Assembly (NCBI GenBank): GCA_027484685.1
Contig: JAIXSO010000020.1
Coordinates: forward strand, 62,001-126,000
Reading direction: 5' to 3'
DNA from: Bacteroidota bacterium
GTDB lineage: Bacteria > Bacteroidota > Bacteroidia > UKL13-3
DNA: 64,000 bases
Below, one piece after another: positions 43,845-51,015 of the stretch. Under the pieces are notes generated by a model that ran no database searches, had not been told where the DNA came from, and saw nothing but the letters and a program-made list of their open reading frames with translations. The translations under genes and the position numbers were made by a program. Positions within the stretch are counted from its first letter, which is position 1. Every line of letters begins with the position of its first letter.

Positions 43845-46406
43845 CTATCTAGGTAACTTTTGCATATTTTTAGGCAAACTCAACAAATTAGCAAACAACC
43901 TATAAGCTCCTGGAACACCTGCCGGCAACTCTCTAAAGAAAGCCAAGCCTGTATACACATAATTTCCTTTGCCATATTTGGCAATAATTAAACTGCCTTT
44001 ATTGGGTTTTTCACCCTGATCATTCATGCTTAACGGACATTGGAAACTGCTATCTATTTCAGTTGCAAAATAAATTCCACGTTCTTGAATCCATCCATCA
44101 AAATCGGTATTGGTAATTTTGTTAGGAAAATTTAAAACAGGGTGCTCTGGCAATAAAAACGTAACGGGTGCTTCTTCAATGGTAACTCTATCGCGGCTTA
44201 GTTTAAATGGCACTGGTGATATTTGATCTTTTAATGGTCCAAAAAAGCTGTTGGTATTGTACTGAACAATTAAGTTTCCACCATCTTTTACATAATCAAA
44301 CACACGTTGTTTGTATTGTTGTAATTTTTCGTTGGTGTTAAATGCACGCACTCCTAAAACAATGGCAGGAAATTCATTTAAGTTTCCATTTTGCAATTGT
44401 TCATCGGTAATCATTACCACTTTATAACCCATTTGCTCTAAGCTTGCAGGCACTTCATCGCCCGCACCTTGAATATAACCAACTGTGTTAAAAGTTTTCT
44501 TTACCTCTACTTTTACCAATTTGGCTTCAGCCTCTGGAAACCAAGTTTGCACAGGAATATGGTCGTACTTTATTTCTTTGATGCCTTTGGTGTATTCGAT
44601 GCCATCTATTTCGGCTATGAAGTTGATGGTTGATTGTTTCTCGACTACGCTCGAAATGACAAGTGGTGATTTTATTGAAAAAGAGATAATTTGTTCATCG
44701 CCTTTTTTGGGTAAAGTGATGTTTGCAAATGCAGGCTCTATTGTCCAACCTTGCGGTAAGTTTGCTTTTATTTTAGCTTGTATATTATCTTTTCCAGCTT
44801 TAACAATTACTTTGATTTCTTTTGGTTTTTCATCGGTAAATACAAAACTTTTTTGAGTTAAGTTAAGCATTACAGGTGGCGTAATTACCAAAGGACGATA
44901 CAATTCACCTTTTTCAGGGTCAACCCATTTGTATTGGATTGGTTGAGATAAATTAAAATTGTCATCGTATGTTGAATAATTTACACTAGCAATCGGGGTG
45001 TTTGCTAGAAAATCTTTTCCAATTAACTTTTGATTTTTAATTTGAAAAATATTATTTTTTATTGGATATTCAATCCAATAAGGTTGTGAAATTTTTTCTA
45101 ATTCAATTTTAGATTTTTTACTTACCGTAATAAATTTATTAGTTTCCAAATTGATATTAGTGTCAATTTCAAACGTATTTATTTTCACTTTATTTATTCT
45201 CATTCCATTTTGTCTATTAACAAAACTGGAACTCCATTTAGCATCATCATTTACTGAAACATTATAATTATCTGAATTAGTTTCAGAGAAAAAAGCAATT
45301 GAATTTATAAATAAGTTATTTAAAAAATTAAGTTTTATTTTTCTCAATATACTATCACTAACTAATTTATTATTTTGAAAAATTAAATAATAATCTTGAA
45401 TTTTAGCATTTATTTCTGTTGAATTCATGCAGTTTAAACTTTCATAATTCAATATTTTATTGATTCTAATAAACATGTTTTTTGAAGTCGTCTTATCATA
45501 TCCTAAACTTTGAAGTTTTTTTTCGTCAAATGGAATTTTATTTTTTAAACTAAAATCCATTCCTTCAAAAATATCTTTTAGTCCAGTTGTATCTCCTTTT
45601 AAAGGTTTAAAAAACTCTAAACTTTCGCCACGTTGTTTGGCACTTCCAAAACCTTGGCTTTTGTGCATGCTGCGGCTTTCGGCTGCTATTTCGCCATAAC
45701 TTTTGCCCAATAAAGGATTGTAACCACCTACATCTAATTTTATATACGGACTCATATCAGCATTTGGATTTGCAAAACGAGTGCTTACATTCCAAAACAT
45801 CCTGCGGGTTTTCCAAACCGAAACATATTGTAATTGCTCAGGAAAACGAGTTGGATCGGCTGCTGCATCAAAAGCTTCTTCAGCCAACATAGCCGATGCA
45901 GTATGATGTCCATGTCCGCCACTTCCATCAGTTGCAAAACGAGTAATGATAATATCTGGCCTAAAATTACGAATTACCCAAACCATATCGCTTAATATAG
46001 AATCGTGGCTCCATTTGGTAAAAGTTTCTTCCGGATTTTTACTAAAACCAAAATCGTAAGCACGGGTAAAAAACTGCTCGCCACCATCAATTCTGCGTGC
46101 TGCCAATAATTCTTGCGTACGAATCATTCCTAACTCAATTCCTTGTTCCGAGCCAATTAAATTTTGACCACCATCGCCACGCGTTAAACTTAAATAACCA
46201 GTACGCAAGCATTTTTCATTGGCCAAATAAGCAATCAAACGGGTGTTTTCATCATCAGGGTGCGCTGCAATGTATAACACAGAACCAACGGTATTTAACT
46301 TTTTAAGTTGTAACAATATTTCCGATGAAGTGTATGATTTGGGTGCTTGCGCATTTACCAAACCTAAAATGCTCAAGGATAAAATGAAGATTATAAGTTT
46401 TTTCAT
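43845..46406 (-). CDS. PIG-L family deacetylase with long C-terminal extension
   Basis: 853 residues with a signal peptide (MKKLIIFILSLSILGLVNAQ). The metal site is AAHPDDENTRLIAYL, with HGHHTASAML downstream, as in LmbE/PIG-L N-acetylglucosaminyl deacetylases. After the ~250-residue enzyme come a beta-rich middle and a C-terminal amidotransferase-like fold (…FPAIVLGVRAFNTNEKLQQYKQRVFDYVKDGGNLIVQYNTNS…). This multi-domain layout is known in Bacteroidota. An in-frame dispersed repeat (44635-44663) encodes a stretch near VISSVVEKQST. Likely acts on sugar N-acetyl groups in the periplasm. Confidence 0.82.
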   Translation of the reverse strand: MKKLIIFILSLSILGLVNAQAPKSYTSSEILLQLKKLNTVGSVLYIAAHPDDENTRLIAYLANEKCLRTGYLSLTRGDGGQNLIGSEQGIELGMIRTQELLAARRIDGGEQFFTRAYDFGFSKNPEETFTKWSHDSILSDMVWVIRNFRPDIIITRFATDGSGGHGHHTASAMLAEEAFDAAADPTRFPEQLQYVSVWKTRRMFWNVSTRFANPNADMSPYIKLDVGGYNPLLGKSYGEIAAESRSMHKSQGFGSAKQRGESLEFFKPLKGDTTGLKDIFEGMDFSLKNKIPFDEKKLQSLGYDKTTSKNMFIRINKILNYESLNCMNSTEINAKIQDYYLIFQNNKLVSDSILRKIKLNFLNNLFINSIAFFSETNSDNYNVSVNDDAKWSSSFVNRQNGMRINKVKINTFEIDTNINLETNKFITVSKKSKIELEKISQPYWIEYPIKNNIFQIKNQKLIGKDFLANTPIASVNYSTYDDNFNLSQPIQYKWVDPEKGELYRPLVITPPVMLNLTQKSFVFTDEKPKEIKVIVKAGKDNIQAKIKANLPQGWTIEPAFANITLPKKGDEQIISFSIKSPLVISSVVEKQSTINFIAEIDGIEYTKGIKEIKYDHIPVQTWFPEAEAKLVKVEVKKTFNTVGYIQGAGDEVPASLEQMGYKVVMITDEQLQNGNLNEFPAIVLGVRAFNTNEKLQQYKQRVFDYVKDGGNLIVQYNTNSFFGPLKDQISPVPFKLSRDRVTIEEAPVTFLLPEHPVLNFPNKITNTDFDGWIQERGIYFATEIDSSFQCPLSMNDQGEKPNKGSLIIAKYGKGNYVYTGLAFFRELPAGVPGAYRLFANLLSLPKNMQKLPR
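44635..44663. repeat. Dispersed repeat element inside a coding region
   Basis: The bases tgtttctcgactacgctcg, continuing to 44663, form an element with TCGA ends (tcga-ctacgc-tcga) that belongs to the type normally seen between genes; a related 'cttcgacaagctcagg' copy is at 37133. Here it lies in frame in the PIG-L gene, encoding VISSVVEK on the minus strand. Confidence 0.6.
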
Positions 46407-46420
46407 AATGATTTTTTTGC

Positions 46421-46637
46421 CACAGATTTCACTGATATCACTGATTGAATACTGTTTTTGTTAGTATTTATTTGCTAGTGATTTCACAGATTCTCTTTTA
46501 AAATTCTTTTAAAATTTTTTGTGCAATCTATGGCTATTTTTTTTGTTTCCGTTGGCTAATCCCGAAAGCTTTCGGGAGAACGGCAATTGATCTTTTGATC
46601 TTAATTTTTCAGTGTAATCTGTGAAATCTGTGGCTAC
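46421..46637. repeat. Long imperfect inverted repeat around a perfect palindrome
   Basis: GCCACAGATTTCACTGAT near 46422 pairs with its inverse ATCTGTGAAATCTGTGGC near 46616, giving arms of about 25 bases. CCCGAAAGCTTTCGGG (46561-46576) is a perfect 16-bp palindrome between them. All lie in the 240-base gap between two minus-strand genes. Confidence 0.65.
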
Positions 46638-46645
46638 TTTTTTTG

Positions 46646-48112
46646 TTAATTTATCACACTATAACTCGTTCCTTCTTTGCCATCTTTTATTTCAAAACCA
46701 ATTTCTTTTAGTTTGTTTCTAATGGCATCGCTGGTAGCAAAATCTTTGTTTAGCTTAGCATGGTTTCTTTGTTCAATAATCATATTCATCAATCCATCAA
46801 CTTTGCTGTTATCGGTATTGTTTTCTTCTTGTAAACCCAAAACCTCAAACACAATTTCAGTCATTAGTTTTTTCAAAGTAGCTCTATCCGATTCATTAAT
46901 GGTTTCTTTGCCATCGTTGATAGAATTAATCATTCTCACCGCTTCAAAAATACTTGCAATGGCGATTGGAGTATTGAAATCATCGTTTAAAGCGGCATAA
47001 ATTTCTGATTGAACGCTATTGATATTTACCGAACTATTTTCACTTACTTTTAAACCATCCATCAACTTCATAGCATTCATTAATCTTGCAAAACCTTTTT
47101 CGGCAGCTTGCAATGCTTCGTTGCTAAAATCTAACGTGCTGCGGTAATGCGCTTGTAACATGAAGAAACGCACGGTCATTGGGCTATAACCTTTATCTAG
47201 CAGTTTATGATTTCCAGAAAATAATTCATGAGGTAAAAAAGAATTGCCTAAACTTTTGCTCATTTTTTGTCCATTTACGGTCAACATATTTGTATGAATC
47301 CAATAACGCGCTGGTTGTGTTTTATGGCAAGCCAAATTTTGCGCAATTTCGTTGGTATGATGTGTTGGAATTAAATCCATTCCACCACCATGAATATCAA
47401 ATTCGTTTCCTAAATATTTACTGCTCATGGCCGAGCATTCTAAGTGCCAACCCGGAAAACCAACTCCCCATGGACTTGGCCATTTCATGATATGTTCAGG
47501 TTTTGCTTTTATCCAAAGTGCAAAATCTAAGCGACCACGTTTATCATCTTGCCCGTCTAAATCGCGGGTTCCGTTTAACAAATCGTCTAAATTTCTATTA
47601 GATAAAATCGTGTAATTATATTCTTTGGTAAATTTTTGTACATCAAAATAAATAGAGCCATTTACCTCGTAAGCATAACCATTGGTTATTATCTGTTTGG
47701 TCATTTCTATTTGTTCAATAATATGGCCAGTAGCGGTAGGCTCAATGCTTGGTGGCAAAGTATTAAACATGCGCATGGTTTCCCTAAAATCAATGGTGTA
47801 GCGCTGTACAATTTCCATTGGTTCTAGTTGTTCCAATTTTGCTTTTTTTGCAATTTTATCTTCTCCTTCATCCGCATCACTTTCCAAATGCCCTGCATCG
47901 GTAATATTGCGCACATAACGCACCTTAAAACCCAAATGCAAAAAGTAACGAAAAATGACATCGAACGAAATAAAAGTACGTGCATTGCCCAAATGCGCAT
48001 TGCTATAAACTGTTGGTCCACAAACATACATGCCTATGTGGCCTTGGTGAATGGGTTTAAAATCTTCGGTAGTTCGTGATAAAGTATTGTATATTTTTAA
48101 AGTAGAATCCAT
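46646..48112 (-). CDS. cysS: Cysteinyl-tRNA synthetase
   Basis: 488 residues, full length. GMYVCGPTVYSNAHLGNAR supplies the zinc Cys and the HIGH-type motif (HLGN); the zinc ligands continue in GWHLECSAM and HHTNEIAQ; KMSKSLGNS is the KMSKS loop. A short C-terminal helical domain (NMIIEQRNHAKLNKDFATSDAIRNKLKEIGFEIKD) is the usual anticodon-recognition tail. It charges tRNA-Cys with cysteine in the cytoplasm. Confidence 0.97.
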   Translation of the reverse strand: MDSTLKIYNTLSRTTEDFKPIHQGHIGMYVCGPTVYSNAHLGNARTFISFDVIFRYFLHLGFKVRYVRNITDAGHLESDADEGEDKIAKKAKLEQLEPMEIVQRYTIDFRETMRMFNTLPPSIEPTATGHIIEQIEMTKQIITNGYAYEVNGSIYFDVQKFTKEYNYTILSNRNLDDLLNGTRDLDGQDDKRGRLDFALWIKAKPEHIMKWPSPWGVGFPGWHLECSAMSSKYLGNEFDIHGGGMDLIPTHHTNEIAQNLACHKTQPARYWIHTNMLTVNGQKMSKSLGNSFLPHELFSGNHKLLDKGYSPMTVRFFMLQAHYRSTLDFSNEALQAAEKGFARLMNAMKLMDGLKVSENSSVNINSVQSEIYAALNDDFNTPIAIASIFEAVRMINSINDGKETINESDRATLKKLMTEIVFEVLGLQEENNTDNSKVDGLMNMIIEQRNHAKLNKDFATSDAIRNKLKEIGFEIKDGKEGTSYSVIN

Positions 48113-48431
48113 AATAAAAAATGTGTGGCGAATATAGCTTTTTAAATGTTGAATTTTGGATGATGAATGTTGAATTTAATGAATGATTTGTAAAAGCAAT
48201 CGTAAGTTTTAGGAAGGCTGTGTGATTTAATAACTATCTTAAAGCATATTCAATTCAAATAAGAAAAATTAGTCGTCTATCTAGTTGATAATGAATGTAA
48301 TTATATGGCTTCAAATTAATTTATAAAAAAGCTTTTTTAAGATAAAAAATTTACTGATCAGATGGCATCATAAAGTACTTTAAAAAGCAATTCATTGTGT
48401 GAGGTATTTTTAAACGTAAAAGTAACAACTA

Positions 48432-48587
48432 TTATTTACGTTTATTTTTTTCATAAAATTGATCTCTACAAAAATTAGAACAAAAGGCTTCTTTTTTTAA
48501 GAAGCCAAAAAATCCTTTGGGTTTATAAACTTTTCTTTTCGAAGTATTTATTTTCTCGTAACAGTTATCGCAAGTTTTATCTAACAT
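48432..48587 (-). CDS. 51-residue zinc-ribbon-like protein
   Basis: A small ORF with an ATG at 48587. It has two Cys pairs (TCDNC near residue 6 and AFCSNFC near 36-40) spaced C-x2-C-x26-C-x3-C, and a very basic body (KRKVYKPKGFFGFLKKEAF). The pattern suits a zinc-binding or nucleic-acid-binding miniprotein. It sits alone in ~970 bases without a larger gene. The remaining sequence on both sides shows no further feature except the direct repeat at 48963. Confidence 0.55.
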   Translation of the reverse strand: MLDKTCDNCYEKINTSKRKVYKPKGFFGFLKKEAFCSNFCRDQFYEKNKRK

Positions 48588-48962
48588 AATCTTATCAATT
48601 TGTTTAAATCTATCGTTTAGCTAGGCTTTCAATAGGTAAGACATTCCTCAGTTCATCATCTTTGGTAAGTCTTCTTTTGGAAATTAAAGTTCTAGTAATT
48701 AGTAATTTTTAGCAAACGTAAATAAATTAATTTTAAAATATATAGCAAAACAAAAAAGGGTTAGTAACAAAATCATACCTTTTGGTCATTAAACGATACT
48801 GCACGTCTTGACACATTGGGATGCGCATAGCTGCAAAAAAAACAAAGGTTTTGTTTCATTATCACCTAAACAGATTTTAACTAAAATTGTATCTTTTGTT
48901 GGTTTGTCCAAGCCAAATTCCGAAAGCTTTCTGAAGCGAACCAGCTTCGTAGGTTTACACTT

Positions 48963-48974
48963 GGACTAGCTAGG
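48963..48974 (+). repeat. 12-bp direct repeat, left copy
   Basis: GGACTAGCTAGG, preceded by 'tttacactt'. An identical copy in the same orientation is at 50111. It has a CTAGCTAG palindromic core. Confidence 0.6.
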
Positions 48975-49121
48975 CAAATCCTTGGATAATTGAATTCGGA
49001 TTGCAAATACGAATAAGCGGGTTCTCAGGCAGTTTGTATGAATTTCTGACCACACAAAAAATGACATTGTGGTTTTATTTTAATGAATAAATTGCCAATC
49101 TCAAATAAAACAAAAAAACTT

Positions 49122-49775
49122 ATGAAAAGTACCTACATCACTTTAATGGCAATGGCTTTGATGGGTTCAATTGCCTGCAACAACAACTCTGCTCCGGCCA
49201 ACTCGGCAAAAACCGACAGTTCAGCAACAACCAAAGAAGAGGCTGCAGCCCCTCCCGATTCGGCAACTATGATGAAAGCATGGATGGATTACATGACACC
49301 AGGAGAAATGCACAAATTAATGGCAAGTTGCGATGGTGAATGGAATTCTGAAATTACTATGTGGATGGCCCCTGATGCACCGCCTTCGCAAAGCACATCT
49401 ACTTGTATAAATAAAATGATTTTAGGCGGCAGATACCAGCAAAGCGAGAACAAAGGCAGCTTTGACGGGATGCCTTTTGAAGGAATAAGCACTACTGCGT
49501 ACGACAACGCCAAAAAGAAATTTATAAGCACTTGGATTGACAACATGGGATCAGGCATGATGATTATGGAAGGCACCTACGATGCAGCTACCAAAACCAT
49601 GAGTTGCATTGGTAAACAGGTTGACCCTGTGAGCGGCAAAGACATGGATATGCGCCAAACTTTAACATTTGTTGACAATGACCACCAAACTATGGAAATG
49701 TATACCACCCCTATAGGAGGAAAAGAATACAAAAACATGGTAATTAAATATACCCGCAAGGTTAAAGCAAAATAA
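49122..49775 (+). CDS. DUF1579 lipoprotein
   Basis: 217 residues from the ATG at 49122. A lipoprotein signal (KSTYITLMAMALMGSIACNNN) ends in Cys, followed by a Ser/Ala-rich tether. The DUF1579 domain spans the rest (MHKLMASCDGEWNSEITMWMAPDAPP… KMILGGRYQQSENKGSFDGMPFEGISTTAYDNAKKKFISTWIDNMGSGMMIMEGTYDAATKTMSCIG…). The family is lipocalin-like and of unknown role. The codons contain clearly more C and G than the neighbours, and the gene lies between 12-bp direct repeats. Transfer is therefore possible. Confidence 0.75.
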   Translation: MKSTYITLMAMALMGSIACNNNSAPANSAKTDSSATTKEEAAAPPDSATMMKAWMDYMTPGEMHKLMASCDGEWNSEITMWMAPDAPPSQSTSTCINKMILGGRYQQSENKGSFDGMPFEGISTTAYDNAKKKFISTWIDNMGSGMMIMEGTYDAATKTMSCIGKQVDPVSGKDMDMRQTLTFVDNDHQTMEMYTTPIGGKEYKNMVIKYTRKVKAK

Positions 49776-49794
49776 TGCTGTTGCTATTGAAAAA

Positions 49795-49825
49795 AAAGAG
49801 GTTGTCTCAAAAGGACAACCTTTTT
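49795..49825 (+). terminator. Rho-independent terminator
   Basis: AGGTTGTC / GACAACCT, 8-bp stem with a 7-base loop, A-rich before and T-rich after. It closes the DUF1579 gene. Confidence 0.85.
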
Positions 49826-49846
49826 CGTTTTGTCACATTGAGCGAA

Positions 49847-49914
49847 TACCGATATTTATCGGTAGAAATGTTTTGAAAACGTGATTGTTAAGTTCTCGTC
49901 CGATAGCTATCGGA
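49847..49914. repeat. Two perfect palindromes in an intergenic stretch
   Basis: TACCGATA-tt-TATCGGTA (49847-49864) and TCCGATAGCTATCGGA (49899-49914) lie 34 bases apart, with 'agcgaa' and 'cgctcgaa' flanks. They occupy the 338-base gap with no gene and look like a dispersed element. Confidence 0.75.
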
Positions 49915-50110
49915 CTTCGCTCGAACTGACGAGCATTTTATGGCATTTGAGCCAGCTTTTTTTGACTAAAGCCTAATGTATTTTATTTTCCACTTGCTAA
50001 GAATGCTCACACATTGCATATTGTTGTTTTAAAGCATTTAAGCTTTCTACCGTTGTTTTAGTTTTAGCGTAGTGAAAAAAACTTATCCCAATGGTTGCAG
50101 GCATGCACAA

Positions 50111-50122
50111 GGACTAGCTAGG
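50111..50122 (+). repeat. 12-bp direct repeat, right copy
   Basis: GGACTAGCTAGG, identical to 48963-48974, preceded by 'tgcacaa'. It overlaps the 3' limit of the small Cys-rich gene. The interval between the copies is 1.15 kb. Confidence 0.6.
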
Positions 50123-50305
50123 GTTTGTTAAGGTATATTGTTTGTTTATTTCCAACAAACAATTTTTACATAAACAATCGTTAAAAGTACTGCTAACCAG
50201 TTGTTTGGCTTGGTTATTTAGCTCTATGCCATAACATTGACACTGCATAATATTTTCCATATTACACTCAAAAGGTTGGTGGCATTTCTCGCAAATTTTT
50301 GGCAT
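50114..50305 (-). CDS. Cysteine-rich CWC-family small protein
   Basis: 63 residues from the ATG at 50305 (MPKICEKCHQPFECN…). An upstream Met lies inside the preceding gene and is not needed. CEKCHQPFECN… CQCYG… CLCKNCLLEI matches the Cys-rich CWC pattern, likely a zinc-binding miniprotein. One base separates its start from the upstream stop (TAATATG), so the two are coupled. Confidence 0.65.
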   Translation of the reverse strand: MPKICEKCHQPFECNMENIMQCQCYGIELNNQAKQLVSSTFNDCLCKNCLLEINKQYTLTNPS

Positions 50306-50306
50306 A

Positions 50307-50822
50307 TTATTTTTCGTTATCAAATTTATAAATTCGAGTAAAGTAACCTTTAAACTCTTCTCCTTCTTGTCCAAAATAATAATAACCTAGTTTTGTTAAA
50401 TTAGGTTTTATTTCATAATAATTATAAAACTCGAGTTCATGAAAAATAATTTTATCTCCATTCTTCAAATAAATTATAGTTAAATCAGAGCTTTTGCCCT
50501 TTCCCATTGTCCAAGATTTGCTAAACCCTTTAATTTCTGATTTGGGGATTATTTTCTTTTTGAAGATAATGAAACTATAGCGCTCTATTTCATCCTTTCT
50601 TATGGTGTAACGAACACAGTTTTTGATTAATGTTTTTATGATTAAATACAAACAAAACGTAATACCTAAAGAAAGTAAAATGAATCCCAGTAATTCAAGA
50701 TTTACTGTATTTTTATTTACAATTAAAAGTAATAAAAACACTAACAATATTGAATACACGCAAAAAAATAATACTAAAACAATTGTTCTAATAGGTTTAA
50801 AACGAGTTTTAAATTCCGACAT
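50307..50822 (-). CDS. Two-helix membrane protein
   Basis: 171 residues. Two adjacent N-terminal helices (TIVLVLFFCVYSILLVFLLLLIV and LELLGFILLSLGITFCLYLIIKTLI) precede a basic-to-acidic soluble domain (…RYTIRKDEIERYSFIIFKKKIIPKSEIKGFSKSWTMGKGKSSDLTIIYLKNGDKIIFHELEFYNYYE). The layout is like PH-like bacterial membrane proteins, and no specific family was recognised. It is coupled to the CWC gene downstream. Confidence 0.55.
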   Translation of the reverse strand: MSEFKTRFKPIRTIVLVLFFCVYSILLVFLLLLIVNKNTVNLELLGFILLSLGITFCLYLIIKTLIKNCVRYTIRKDEIERYSFIIFKKKIIPKSEIKGFSKSWTMGKGKSSDLTIIYLKNGDKIIFHELEFYNYYEIKPNLTKLGYYYFGQEGEEFKGYFTRIYKFDNEK

Positions 50823-51015
50823 ACTGTTTTTGATTTTGAGTCTAGCTTTTTTGTGGCAATATTAATGTTATTATACAAATTCCTTTTCACCGCTGTAAGT
50901 AATTTCATTTTGGTGTAAATACAATTTTGTCGTTTATGTGTTATTTTTTATAATTTGCATGCTTTAAAAACAATTTTGGTTTAAAATTATTCCATATAAT
51001 AAAAACAGTTATAAA

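Noticed and set aside
43687-43905. Plus-strand ORF of 72 codons
   Set aside because: Lies in the G-rich element and overlaps the end of the PIG-L gene; no protein-like composition.
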